From Oscillospiraceae bacterium (GTDB taxonomy: Bacteria > Bacillota > Clostridia > Oscillospirales > Acutalibacteraceae): a stretch of 34,766 bases of DNA. The notes beneath the pieces were generated by a model that was not told the DNA's origin, ran no database searches, and was given only the letters and a program-made list of their open reading frames with translations. Below are positions 15,282 to 22,882 of this stretch, piece after piece (within the stretch, counting starts at the first letter, position 1; each line of letters begins with the position of its first letter). The translations under genes were made by a program, and so were the position numbers. Location: contig CACWPS010000014.1 in the NCBI GenBank assembly GCA_902762875.1, positions 1 to 34,766 of the forward strand, given 5' to 3'.

Positions 15282-15945
15282 ATTGCTTTTTTGCTACCTC
15301 GCCTGCTTTTTTATAAATACTGTTTTCGGGCACAACTCCCCGCACCGATGAAAGGGGGTAAACATTGGTATTTTTCCCGATTATGGTGCCGGGATTTAAG
15401 ACCGAGCCGCAGCCCACCTCTACAAAATCGCCCAAAACCGCTCCCATTTTTTTAAGCCCTGTTTCATACCTCTCGTCACCTGATTTTATAACAACAAGGG
15501 TTTTATCCGACTTAACATTAGAGGTAATAGACCCTGCACCCATATGGGAATGTGAGCCCAAGACAGAATCCCCCACATAATTATAGTGGGGCACCTGAAC
15601 GGTATCAATTAATATCACATTTTTAAGCTCGGTGGAGTTGCCCACAACGCAATTATTCCCCACAAGGGCACTGCCCCGTATAAAGGCGCAATGGCGCACC
15701 TCGGTATCCTCGCCTATAATGCAGGGGCCTGTTATGCTGGCAGTCGGGGCAACCTTGGCAGATTTCGCAATCCAGATATTCTCACCCTTTTGCTCATAAA
15801 TACGGGGGTCAAGGGTGGGACCTATTTTCTTAATATAATCACTTATAAGCTTTAACGCTTCAAAGGGGTAGGTTACGGTTTTTAAAAGCCCGAAGCCTAA
15901 GCTGTCATTCTCTGCAAAAAGCTCATTTACGGTTATTCCTTTCAA
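15271..15945 (-). CDS. left-handed beta-helix protein resembling the GlmU acyltransferase domain
   Basis: A 224-residue protein. Residues about 60-195 are hexapeptide repeats (IWIAKSAKVAPTASITGPCIIG and onward, then YVGDSVLGSHSHMGAGSITSNVK), resembling the C-terminal GlmU acetyltransferase domain. No nucleotidyltransferase domain is present, although such short proteins are often labelled UDP-GlcNAc pyrophosphorylase. The start is TTG at 15945 with AAAGGTG 7 nt upstream and a strong promoter 35 nt further; an in-frame extension to 16254 crosses that promoter and the SRP RNA and is not real. First gene of the operon ending with galU and the HAD hydrolase. A sugar-nucleotide role is inference. 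Confidence 0.85.
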   Translation of the reverse strand: MKGITVNELFAENDSLGFGLLKTVTYPFEALKLISDYIKKIGPTLDPRIYEQKGENIWIAKSAKVAPTASITGPCIIGEDTEVRHCAFIRGSALVGNNCVVGNSTELKNVILIDTVQVPHYNYVGDSVLGSHSHMGAGSITSNVKSDKTLVVIKSGDERYETGLKKMGAVLGDFVEVGCGSVLNPGTIIGKNTNVYPLSSVRGVVPENSIYKKAGEVAKKQYEY

Positions 15946-15979
15946 AAAAACACACCTTTCAATCTTACTATACAACCTA

Positions 15980-16008
15980 ATTATATCAACAATATGAATT
16001 TTTTTCAA
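15980..16008 (-). promoter_or_regulatory. promoter of the beta-helix/Nudix/zinc-protein/galU operon
   Basis: Minus strand TTGAAA (16003-16008), 17-nt spacer, TATAAT (15980-15985), 35 nt upstream of the TTG start. It is divergent from the SRP RNA promoter. The gene-poor stretch 15946-16247 holds the two promoters and the SRP RNA. Confidence 0.8.
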
Positions 16009-16020
16009 CATTTTATGTGT

Positions 16021-16050
16021 TTGGTATTGTAAAAATATTATTTTTATGAT
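16021..16050 (+). promoter_or_regulatory. probable SRP RNA/dnaX promoter
   Basis: TTGGTA (16021-16026), 18-nt spacer, TATGAT (16045-16050). The start would fall near 16057, about 20 nt before the folded RNA. The region is very AT-rich and other -10-like hexamers exist, so the exact choice is uncertain. Confidence 0.45.
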
Positions 16051-16076
16051 AAAATAACTCTCGTCAAGTGAATTTT

Positions 16077-16211
16077 GCGTGTTTAGGTGTGCGAATGGGC
16101 GGGTCCTGTGCGACGGGGCGCTGTGAACCATGTCAGGCGGGGAACCGAGCAGCATTAAGCGGTCTTCCCGTGCGCCGCAGTAAATCGGCTCATTCGTACA
16201 CTTAAATACGC
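16077..16211 (+). ncRNA. ffs: signal recognition particle RNA, bacterial small type
   Basis: The apical SRP domain is unmistakable: GTCAGG, then a CGG-GGAA-CCG tetraloop hairpin, then AGCAGC (about 16132-16153), preceded by GTGAACCAT and followed by ATTAAGCGG. This is the Ffh-binding site. The outer arms pair over a long basal helix: GCGT/ACGC, TTTA/TAAA, GTGT/ACAC and CGAATG/CATTCG. No Alu-type domain is visible, so it is the short 4.5S-like form. The position directly upstream of dnaX is classic for Bacillota. The helix ends with CAATTTTT, a possible terminator tail. Ends are estimated from pairing. Confidence 0.93.
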
Positions 16212-16247
16212 AATTTTTGTAACGAAGCAAAAAAGGAGGGTATAAAT

Positions 16248-17840
16248 ATGGCATATCAGGCGCTTTACCGCAAATACCGCCCCCAAACCTTTTCCGAGGT
16301 TGTGGGTCAGGAGCATATAACCGAAACCCTTAAAAACGAGCTTGCCTCAGGCAAAACCGTGCACGCCTACCTTTTTACGGGCACAAGGGGAACGGGAAAA
16401 ACCAGCTGTGCTAAGATTTTAGCTAAAGCGATAAACTGCTTAAGCCCTATAGACGGCGACCCCTGCCTTACCTGTGAAAGCTGTCTTTCGGTTTCAAACG
16501 GGGAAAACACCGATATTGTGGAGATTGACGCCGCCTCAAACAACAGCGTTGAAAGCATCAGGGAGCTAAGGGATCAGGTTGCCTTCGCCCCCGCCTCTTC
16601 AAAGTACCGTGTTTATATTATAGATGAGGTGCATATGCTTTCCACAAGCGCCTTTAATGCGCTTTTAAAAACCCTTGAGGAGCCCCCCTCCCATGTTATA
16701 TTTATCCTCGCTACAACCGAGGTGCACAAACTCCCCGCCACTATTCTTTCCCGCTGTCAGCGTTTTGATTTTAAAAGAATTGAGGCGGAGAGAATATGCG
16801 AGCGCATACAGTATATTGCCGATAAAGAGGGACTTACTGTGTCGCAGGGTGCTGCCTCGCTTATCGCCGCAGCGGCGGACGGCGGAATGAGGGACGCCCT
16901 CTCCATTTTAGACCTGTGCGCCTCTGCAGATAAAAATATTGACGAGGAAACGGTGGAAAGCGTTTGCGGAATGGCGGGCGGCGACTATCTTTTAACCCTC
17001 GCAGATTATATTAAGGCAAAGAATGCCGAGGGTGCTTTAATGCTTATTGATAAGCTTTACGGCAATTCGGTGGATATGGGGCGGCTCCTATCCGAGCTTA
17101 CCTCCCATTACCGTGATTTAATGATAATAAAGACCGTAAAGGGTGAGTCTAAGCCCATTGTCTGCTCCGTTTCAAAGCTGAAAGCTCTTGAAGCACAGGC
17201 GGCGGACTATGATATAAAGGATATAGTGTACACCCTTTCGTTATTGCAATCGGCAAATGCCGGTATGCAAAACGGCAACCGCCGTTGCGAGATGGAAATG
17301 ACGGTTATAAAGCTGTGTAATCCCGCCCTTTCCTCCGATGTTGCCTCGCTGGAACGCAGAATAAGCGCCCTTGAAAGCGGAGCGGTAAAGGTAACTGCCC
17401 CCGTAAAGGAAACTCCGAAGCCTGTCACCGAAAAGGCGGAAAGGCCGGAAGAGGACGAGGAAATTCCCCTGCCCGAGCCCCCCGAGGAGACGGTCGCCGA
17501 GGCTCCTAAGCCCCCGCAGAGCGATGAAATAACCCCCGTCCAAGACTGGGGTGAGGTTTTAAGCATATTAAAAACCTCAGCACCCCTTATTGCGGGCGTG
17601 CTTAAGGATTCAAAAGCGTATATTAAGGGGCAATATCTTTTAATAGACGCACCCAACACCCAGTTCCGCTCCCTTATAAACAGCGGTAACGGTATGTATA
17701 AGGACAGTATAAGGAAAGCCGCACAGACGGTGCTTGGCGCTACCTATAAGTTAGGGCCCTACACCCCGTCAAAGGTAACTGCTAAGGAAGACCCCCTTAC
17801 TGCCCTTGCTGACAAGCTTAAAAATTTTGAAATTAATTAA
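16248..17840 (+). CDS. dnaX: DNA polymerase III subunit gamma/tau
   Basis: A 530-residue clamp-loader ATPase. Features in order: start MAYQALYRKYRPQTFSEVVGQ; Walker A GTRGTGKT (45-52); zinc site Cys64, Cys73, Cys76, Cys79; Walker B IIDEVH (about 124-129); sensor FILATTE; SRC arginine finger (168-170); domain III to about residue 365; an acidic Pro/Glu linker (about 380-425); and a tau-like C-terminal domain. The RBS is AAAGGAGGG. It loads the beta clamp and organises the replisome. I see no AAAAAAG slippery site, so a separate gamma form is not evident. It heads the dnaX-ebfC-recR operon behind the SRP RNA. Confidence 0.97.
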   Translation: MAYQALYRKYRPQTFSEVVGQEHITETLKNELASGKTVHAYLFTGTRGTGKTSCAKILAKAINCLSPIDGDPCLTCESCLSVSNGENTDIVEIDAASNNSVESIRELRDQVAFAPASSKYRVYIIDEVHMLSTSAFNALLKTLEEPPSHVIFILATTEVHKLPATILSRCQRFDFKRIEAERICERIQYIADKEGLTVSQGAASLIAAAADGGMRDALSILDLCASADKNIDEETVESVCGMAGGDYLLTLADYIKAKNAEGALMLIDKLYGNSVDMGRLLSELTSHYRDLMIIKTVKGESKPIVCSVSKLKALEAQAADYDIKDIVYTLSLLQSANAGMQNGNRRCEMEMTVIKLCNPALSSDVASLERRISALESGAVKVTAPVKETPKPVTEKAERPEEDEEIPLPEPPEETVAEAPKPPQSDEITPVQDWGEVLSILKTSAPLIAGVLKDSKAYIKGQYLLIDAPNTQFRSLINSGNGMYKDSIRKAAQTVLGATYKLGPYTPSKVTAKEDPLTALADKLKNFEIN

Positions 17841-17851
17841 GGAGAATAGAT

Positions 17852-18193
17852 ATGAAAGTAAGAATACCAAACTCAGGCGGACCCGGCAATATGAACCAGA
17901 TGCTGAAGCAGGCGCAGAAGATGCAGGCGGATATTGAAACCCTACAGGCAGATTTGGAACAGAGGGAATATACCGCAGTATCGGGTGGCGGAATGATTGA
18001 GGTGACGGTTGACGGCAAGCATACCGTTAAAGCAATAAAGATTAAGCCCGAGGCGGTAGACCCCGACGATGCTGAAATGCTCGAAGACCTAATCACAGTA
18101 GCAGTCAATGAGGCTATTGAAAAAGCCAAACAGGATTCCGAGACCGAAATGGGCGCTGTCACAGGCGGGTTTAATATGCCCGGAATGTTTTAA
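17852..18193 (+). CDS. YbaB/EbfC nucleoid-associated protein
   Basis: A 113-residue protein of the YbaB/EbfC family (YaaK in Bacillus), a small dimeric DNA-binding protein. The N-terminus is [29 protein letters not shown]; the [20 protein letters not shown] core (about 48-67) and the Gly/Met-rich tail ending in MPGMF are typical. It lies 11 bp after dnaX and 2 bp before recR, the conserved dnaX-yaaK-recR unit. RBS AAGGAG. Confidence 0.95.
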   Translation: MKVRIPNSGGPGNMNQMLKQAQKMQADIETLQADLEQREYTAVSGGGMIEVTVDGKHTVKAIKIKPEAVDPDDAEMLEDLITVAVNEAIEKAKQDSETEMGAVTGGFNMPGMF

Positions 18194-18195
18194 AA

Positions 18196-18795
18196 ATGGC
18201 TAATAATATAGTACCCCTCGCCGAGCTTATCGCCCAGTTTGAAAGACTGCCCGGCATTGGCAGAAAGACTGCGCAAAGGCTTGCCTACAGTATTCTTGAG
18301 CAACCCCCCGAGCGTGCCGAAAAGTTTGCCGAAGCCCTTGTTAATGCCAGAAGTAAAATCCATTTCTGCAAGGTCTGTCAGGGACTTACCGATAAAGAGG
18401 TGTGCGATATCTGCGACGACAGCCGCCGTGACCGTTCGGTTATATGTGTTGTGGCAGAGCCTAAGGATGTTATGGCGTTTGAGCGCACACGGGAGTATGC
18501 GGGCGTTTACCATGTATTGCACGGGGTTATTTCCCCCCTTGATGGCATAGGGCCCGACCAGTTAAGAATTAAGGAATTAATGGCGAGACTGAGCTCAGGT
18601 GAAGTAAGTGAAATTATTATGGCTACCAACCCCACGGTTGAAGGCGAGGCGACGGCGAGCTACATTTCCCGCCTTGTAAAGCCTATGGGGATTAAGGTCA
18701 CCCGCCTTGCATACGGCATACCCGTAGGCGGCGACCTTGAATATGCCGACGAGTTTACATTAGCCCGTGCCTTAGAGGGCAGAAACGAAATTTGA
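18196..18795 (+). CDS. recR: recombination mediator protein RecR
   Basis: A 199-residue protein, full family length. It has the helix-hairpin-helix [15 protein letters not shown] (about 17-31), the C4 zinc finger (Cys58, Cys61, Cys70, Cys73), a Toprim domain ([16 protein letters not shown], about 83-98) and the C-terminal [14 protein letters not shown] and [13 protein letters not shown] Walker-like motifs. RecR works with RecO (and RecF) to load RecA on SSB-coated gaps. Third gene of the dnaX operon. Confidence 0.97.
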   Translation: MANNIVPLAELIAQFERLPGIGRKTAQRLAYSILEQPPERAEKFAEALVNARSKIHFCKVCQGLTDKEVCDICDDSRRDRSVICVVAEPKDVMAFERTREYAGVYHVLHGVISPLDGIGPDQLRIKELMARLSSGEVSEIIMATNPTVEGEATASYISRLVKPMGIKVTRLAYGIPVGGDLEYADEFTLARALEGRNEI

Positions 18796-18803
18796 GGTAG
18801 ATT

Positions 18804-19022
18804 ATGACCGAAGAAAAGATAAAACGCATAAACGAGCTTGCACGCAAGCAAAAGGCCGAGGGGCTTACCGAAGAAGAAAAGGCAGAGCAGTTCGGTCTTC
18901 GCCGAGAGTATATCGAGGCATACAAGCAAAGCCTTATTTCTCAGCTTGAAAACACATATATTGTAGAGCCTGACGGCACAAAAAGAAAGGTCGGGCGAAA
19001 AAATGAAGCTCCTCTTAACTGA
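18804..19022 (+). CDS. DUF896 (YnzC-family) small protein
   Basis: A 72-residue protein. The sequence EEKIKRINELARKQKAEGLTEEEKAEQ followed by LRREYIEAYKQSL matches the DUF896/YnzC family, small two-helix proteins linked to the SOS regulon in Bacillus but without a settled function. It follows recR by 8 bp and its last 20 bp overlap the start of the dehydrogenase gene, so the three are probably cotranscribed. Confidence 0.92.
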   Translation: MTEEKIKRINELARKQKAEGLTEEEKAEQFGLRREYIEAYKQSLISQLENTYIVEPDGTKRKVGRKNEAPLN

Positions 19023-19953
19023 TTGCGCCACCCTTAAAGCAAACGGCGACCTATCGCTTGATACCTTTAAGCAGTTCGGCGAGGTTGTCGAGTACGAAAA
19101 CATCAGCCGTACCGAGCTTTTAAAGGAAACGGCGGATACCGACATAATATTATGTAATAAGACAATTATCGACAAAGAGGTTTTCGACTCGGCACCAAAC
19201 CTTAAATATATAGGTCTTTTTGCGACGGGGTATAATAATATAGATACCGTCTATGCCGCAAAAAAGGGAGTTACGGTATGCAACGCAGGGGGATATTCCA
19301 CGAATGCGGTCGCCCAACAGGTTATGGGCTACATTTTAATGCACTACACCAAAATACCCCAGTATGACGCCTTTGTAAAGTCGGGGGGCTGGAAAAATGC
19401 GGAGGTCTTCTCTCCCCTTGTCTTTTCCACCGAGGAGGTTTTCGGCAAAACCCTTGGTATTGTGGGCTACGGCAGTATAGGCAAGGCGGTGGAAAGGACG
19501 GCAAAGGGTCTTGGCATTAATGTTATTGTTTACACAAGAACCGTCCGTGAAAACGGCGAGACGGAATTTGTGGATTTTGATACCCTGCTTAAAGAAAGCG
19601 ATATTATTTCGCTCCATTGCCCCTTAAACGAGCAGAGTAAGGATATGATGAATAAAGAAGCCTTTAATAAATGTAAGGATGGGGCATTTTTTATCAACAC
19701 CTCAAGAGGCGGCACGGTGGACGAGGATGCGCTTTATAATGCACTAAGTACGGGCAAGCTTTCGGGTGCGGCGGTGGATGTTTTAAAAACGGAGCCCCAA
19801 AGTAAAAACAGCCGTCTCGAAACAGCGCCTAATATAATAATAACGCCCCACACCTCCTGGGCACCCTTGGCCACAAGAAAGCGGCTTTTAGGGATAGTGG
19901 AGGATAATATAAGGGCGTTTTTAGCGGGCAAGCCGCAAAATAAAATAGTATAA
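19003..19953 (+). CDS. D-2-hydroxyacid dehydrogenase (NAD-dependent)
   Basis: A 316-residue enzyme of the D-isomer 2-hydroxyacid dehydrogenase family. It has the Rossmann motif GIVGYGSIGKAVERTAKGLG (GxGxxG at 155-160) and the catalytic triad Arg235 (NTSRGGTVDEDAL), Glu264 (LKTEP) and His283 (ITPHTSWAP). The sequence most resembles the glycerate/hydroxypyruvate-reductase-like branch, but the substrate (glycerate, lactate or a related acid) is not fixed. The cofactor loop YTRT rather than an acidic residue leaves NAD versus NADP open. Last gene of the dnaX transcript, before a strong bidirectional terminator. Confidence 0.9.
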   Translation: MKLLLTDCATLKANGDLSLDTFKQFGEVVEYENISRTELLKETADTDIILCNKTIIDKEVFDSAPNLKYIGLFATGYNNIDTVYAAKKGVTVCNAGGYSTNAVAQQVMGYILMHYTKIPQYDAFVKSGGWKNAEVFSPLVFSTEEVFGKTLGIVGYGSIGKAVERTAKGLGINVIVYTRTVRENGETEFVDFDTLLKESDIISLHCPLNEQSKDMMNKEAFNKCKDGAFFINTSRGGTVDEDALYNALSTGKLSGAAVDVLKTEPQSKNSRLETAPNIIITPHTSWAPLATRKRLLGIVEDNIRAFLAGKPQNKIV

Positions 19954-19957
19954 AAAC

Positions 19958-20006
19958 AGGCTGTTGCAGATGTGCAGAACACACGAGCAACAGCCTTGTT
20001 TTTTTT
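19958..20006. terminator. bidirectional terminator between the dehydrogenase and rplL
   Basis: Perfect 10-bp stem AGGCTGTTGC/GCAACAGCCT (19958-19967, 19987-19996). The plus side is followed by TGTTTTTTTT and the minus side by TGTTTTTATAC. It can end both the dnaX operon and the convergent rplJL operon. Confidence 0.9.
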
Positions 20007-20021
20007 AATTTTGCCGCTTAA

Positions 20022-20399
20022 TTAAGCAAGCTCAACAGTAGCGCCAACCTCGGCAAGCTTAGCCTTCATAGCTTCAGCCTCTTCCTTAGCTACAGCCTCT
20101 TTGAGGGTCTTGGGAGCGCCGTCAACGATAGCCTTAGCCTCAGCAAGTCCAAGACCGGTGATCTCACGAACAGCCTTGATAACCTTAATCTTCTCAGCGC
20201 CGGCTTCCTTAAGAACAACGTCAAATTCGGTCTTCTCCTCAGCTGCTGCTGCGCCGCCTGCTGCCGGAGCTGCTACTGCAACTGCTGCTGCAGCGGATAC
20301 GCCGAACTCCTCTTCTACTGCTTTAACGAGCTCAGAAAGCTCAAGAACTGTAAGAGTCTTTAACTCTTCAATCATAGCTGTGATTTTCTCAGATGCCAT
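20022..20399 (-). CDS. rplL: 50S ribosomal protein L7/L12
   Basis: A 125-residue acidic stalk protein. An N-terminal dimerisation helix domain starts [34 protein letters not shown], then an Ala/Gly-rich hinge (about 41-54), then the C-terminal factor-binding domain [40 protein letters not shown] chose ATG at 20399, with GGAGGA 8 nt upstream; an in-frame ATG 15 bp earlier overlaps the RBS. It follows rplJ by 36 bp. No rpoB follows; the convergent dehydrogenase gene is next. Confidence 0.98.
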   Translation of the reverse strand: MASEKITAMIEELKTLTVLELSELVKAVEEEFGVSAAAAVAVAAPAAGGAAAAEEKTEFDVVLKEAGAEKIKVIKAVREITGLGLAEAKAIVDGAPKTLKEAVAKEEAEAMKAKLAEVGATVELA

Positions 20400-20435
20400 T
20401 TTAAATTCCTCCATTAATATTTTTTAATTTAATAA

Positions 20436-20945
20436 TTATTCCGCATCAGCGGAGCCGTCTTTATCGACGATTGCCTGTACAGCACGGGCAAATGCCGCAA
20501 TAGGAGCCTGGAATGCACTGCAAACCGTTGCAAGAAGAACCTCCTTGCTGGGGAGCTTTGCAAGAGACTCGATTGTAGCTACATCAGCTACTTCACCGTC
20601 AAGGAAGCCCGACTTAACCTTAAAGTTATCGTGACCCTCGGCGAATTTGCAGAGTATTCTCGCCGCCGCAGTATAGTCCTCCTTGGACAGAGCGATAGCG
20701 GTAGTACCCTCTAAAACCGACTTCATTCCCTCAACAGAGGTTCCCTCAATAGCACGGCCTAAAATCGTGTTCTTAACAACGAAATAGTCCACACCGTTTT
20801 CACGAAGCTCCTTACGAAGGGCAGTATCGTCGGCAACATTGATACCCTTGTAGTCAACAACTACGCCTGTAACAGCGCCCGAAATCTTTTCCGCAAGAGC
20901 GGCAACCTGCTGTTGCTTTTTCTCTAAAACAGAAGCGTTAGGCAT
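20436..20945 (-). CDS. rplJ: 50S ribosomal protein L10
   Basis: A 169-residue protein of normal L10 length that anchors L7/L12 dimers to the ribosome and represses its own leader as the L10-L12 complex. The N-terminal EKKQQQVAALAEKISGAVTGVVVDYKGI and LRKELRENGVDYFVVKNTILGRA (about 48-70) are clear. The start is ATG at 20945 with GGAGGT 7 nt upstream; a GTG 9 bp earlier overlaps the RBS. Preceded by a complete L10 leader with attenuator. Confidence 0.98.
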   Translation of the reverse strand: MPNASVLEKKQQQVAALAEKISGAVTGVVVDYKGINVADDTALRKELRENGVDYFVVKNTILGRAIEGTSVEGMKSVLEGTTAIALSKEDYTAAARILCKFAEGHDNFKVKSGFLDGEVADVATIESLAKLPSKEVLLATVCSAFQAPIAAFARAVQAIVDKDGSADAE

Positions 20946-20959
20946 TAATTTCACCTCCG

Positions 20960-21083
20960 AAAAAAACTTAAAGCCCGTCCAAAGACATAGGACGGGCGTA
21001 AATAAACGAATTATTTAAGCGCACACCTCGGCAGGCGATAAACTTACGACCGAAACGGTCACCTGCTGTCTTTGGATTGCAAC
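20960..21083 (-). promoter_or_regulatory. L10 ribosomal-protein leader with terminator/antiterminator switch
   Basis: The minus-strand leader contains the L10-type binding fold: AGCAGGT...CCTGC enclosing a GACC/GGTC hairpin, followed by CGAGGTGTGCG. Downstream is an intrinsic terminator with stem GCCCGTCC/GGACGGGC (20973-20980, 20990-20997), then TTTAAG and seven Ts (20960-20966). TCCAAAGACA at the start of the leader (21067-21076) is perfectly complementary, 10 of 10, to TGTCTTTGGA in the terminator (20978-20987), a ready antiterminator. Binding of L10(L12) near the 5' end would free the terminator, as described for Bacillus. Confidence 0.92.
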
Positions 21084-21089
21084 AAAAGA

Positions 21090-21118
21090 ATTATAATACC
21101 GAAAGCTTAATTTGTCAA
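21090..21118 (-). promoter_or_regulatory. rplJL promoter
   Basis: Minus strand TTGACA (21113-21118), 17-nt spacer, TATAAT (21090-21095), a perfect consensus match. It begins only 9 bp after the antiporter stop codon. Confidence 0.92.
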
Positions 21119-21126
21119 GTATTTTT

Positions 21127-22332
21127 TTATATTTGTTTTAGGCTGACGGGAGTCGAATCAGGCACTTTGCCTTTGGAAAGCGACAGCTTCAAAAGCACGG
21201 GGGTTATAAGTGCGGCTATAACCACGCAAAGCACTATTGCAGGGAACACAGAGGAATCTATGTAGCCGCCGTCTATTCCCTTTTGGGCGACCATAAGCGC
21301 CACCTCGCCTCTGGCAACCATTCCTATACCTACTGCAAGGGAGTCTCGGTTGCTCATTTTTGTAACCCTCGCCGCAACCCCGCAACCCACAATCTTTGTA
21401 AGAACCGCCATAACCGCCAGCACCAAAGCAAAAAGCAAAATATGCGCATTAATTCCCGAAAGGTCGGTTTTAAGGCCGATATTAGCAAAGAAAACGGGAG
21501 AAAACACAAGGTAAGAGGCGGCGGTGATTTTCTTTGCAACATACTGCCTTGACTTAGTAAGGTTACAAAGAATTACACCTGCAAAGTAAGCGCCGGTTAT
21601 ATCGGCAACCCCGAACAGCTTTTCGGCACAGTAGGACATAATAAAGCAGAACGCCAGCGCCCAAACGGCTACACGGCGGCTTGTTTCGTGGTGTATGGTA
21701 ACCTTTTTAAATACCTTATATACAATAAAGCCCACAACAAAGGTGAAGACGAAAAATGCGAGAATTTTAAGCACCGTAACACCGGGGTTTACGGTACTGT
21801 CCCCCATAGCCGAAAGCACGCTTAATACCACAATACCTATAATATCGTCAATAATTGCGGCGGACAAAAGGGTTGTGCCCACAGGGGTTTTAAGCTTACC
21901 CATCTCGTTTAGGGTTTCAACCGTAATGCTTACCGAGGTTGCCGCAAACACAACCCCTACAAAGGCCGCCTTTAGCATATTCAACTGATTAAAGCCGCTC
22001 CCGAAAAACAGATAATAAACGCCGCCGCACCCGATAATCGGCACAAACACACCCATTACAGCGATAAGGCAGGCGGCAGGGCCTGTGCGCTTAAGCTCGT
22101 TTATATCGGTATCGATACCCGCAATAAACATAAGCATAATAACCCCTATTTCGGCGGTTTTTACAAGAAAGTCCGACTGGTGTAAAATACCTATACCGCT
22201 GGGTCCCAAAATAATACCCGCCAAAAGCGCACCCACCACCTGAGGCAGATGCACATGGGCCGAGGCAATTCCGAAAATTTTGGTGAAGAGTAAAATTAAT
22301 GCCAATGATAATAAAAAGCTGTATGAGTCCAC
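21127..22332 (-). CDS. cation:proton antiporter, CPA2/Kef-GerN type
   Basis: A 401-residue integral membrane protein with about 11-13 hydrophobic spans. It matches the CPA2 Na+(K+)/H+ exchanger family: LPQVVGALLAGIILGPSG near residue 30, the discontinuous-helix GVVFAATSVSITVE (about 127-140) and the ion-binding aspartates in SAAIIDDIIGIVVLS (about 158-172). No TrkA-N or USP tail is present. The start is GTG at 22332, with AAGGGG 7 nt upstream. Monocistronic, divergent from the ytrA-type operon. Likely role in cytoplasmic pH or Na+/K+ balance. Confidence 0.92.
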   Translation of the reverse strand: MDSYSFLLSLALILLFTKIFGIASAHVHLPQVVGALLAGIILGPSGIGILHQSDFLVKTAEIGVIMLMFIAGIDTDINELKRTGPAACLIAVMGVFVPIIGCGGVYYLFFGSGFNQLNMLKAAFVGVVFAATSVSITVETLNEMGKLKTPVGTTLLSAAIIDDIIGIVVLSVLSAMGDSTVNPGVTVLKILAFFVFTFVVGFIVYKVFKKVTIHHETSRRVAVWALAFCFIMSYCAEKLFGVADITGAYFAGVILCNLTKSRQYVAKKITAASYLVFSPVFFANIGLKTDLSGINAHILLFALVLAVMAVLTKIVGCGVAARVTKMSNRDSLAVGIGMVARGEVALMVAQKGIDGGYIDSSVFPAIVLCVVIAALITPVLLKLSLSKGKVPDSTPVSLKQI

Positions 22333-22369
22333 AATAAAACCCCTTAATTATAACAATTTCCAAATTTAT

Positions 22370-22397
22370 ATTATACATCATAAAAAGTCTTTTTCAA
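22370..22397 (-). promoter_or_regulatory. antiporter promoter
   Basis: Minus strand TTGAAA (22392-22397), 16-nt spacer, TATAAT (22370-22375). The GTG start is 38 nt further. Confidence 0.7.
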
Positions 22398-22421
22398 GAG
22401 CAAAAATCAATGAAAATAATG

Positions 22422-22477
22422 TTGACAAAGGGGGAAATATAGTGTATGATTTATCTGTACTATAGGTATTAGTACAG
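22422..22477 (+). promoter_or_regulatory. promoter with palindromic GntR/YtrA operator
   Basis: TTGACA (22422-22427), 17-nt spacer, TATGAT (22445-22450). Immediately downstream, over the expected start site, is a perfect palindrome: CTGTACTA (22455-22462), a 7-nt spacer, TAGTACAG (22470-22477). A GTACTA/TAGTAC dyad is the kind of site expected for a YtrA-subfamily repressor. Autoregulation is therefore likely but inferred. Confidence 0.85.
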
Positions 22478-22504
22478 TTTGAAATAATTTTTCGGAGGTG
22501 TCCT

Positions 22505-22882
22505 GTGCTTCAGCTAAATTATAAAAGCGGCGTTCCCATTTGCGACCAGATTGTAAACGGCTTTATCCGTATGAAGGCGTTAGGGCTTTCAAAAGGGGGA
22601 GACCAACTGCCAAGCGTTCGGCAGTTGGCATTAGAGCTTTGCGTCAATCCCAACACCATACAAAAGGCATATCAGATGCTTGAGAGTGCGGGGGTTATTT
22701 ACTCGGTAAAGGGCAAGGGCTCCTTCTTTTCGGATGATGCCGCAGCGGACATAGCCGTTATTAAGGCGGCAAAAAAGGATTTTCGGGCGGCGGTTCAATC
22801 TGCGGTCGAGCTTGGTATGACCAAAGCCGAGCTTAAAGAAATAGTTGAAGAAATCTGCTGTGACAGGGAGGCGGAAAAATGA
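22505..22882 (+). CDS. GntR-family repressor, YtrA subfamily
   Basis: A 125-residue protein. The N-terminal winged helix reads GVPICDQIVNGFIRMKALGLSKGGDQLPSVRQLALELCVNPNTIQKAYQMLESAGVIYSVKGKGSFF (about 9-75), the GntR pattern, followed by only a short C-terminal helical segment, which is diagnostic of the YtrA subfamily. The start is GTG at 22505 with GGAGG 6-7 nt upstream. It overlaps the ABC ATPase gene by 4 bp. YtrA relatives repress ABC operons that are induced by cell-wall-active peptides; that link is family knowledge, not visible here. Confidence 0.93.
   Translation: MLQLNYKSGVPICDQIVNGFIRMKALGLSKGGDQLPSVRQLALELCVNPNTIQKAYQMLESAGVIYSVKGKGSFFSDDAAADIAVIKAAKKDFRAAVQSAVELGMTKAELKEIVEEICCDREAEK

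Noticed and set aside
15946-16254. N-terminal extension of the beta-helix protein
   Set aside because: The extension runs through a consensus promoter and, antisense, through the SRP RNA; the TTG at 15945 has a good RBS.
16248-17840. Programmed frameshift in dnaX producing a gamma form
   Set aside because: No AAAAAAG-type slippery heptamer with a following stem-loop was found in the region encoding the linker.
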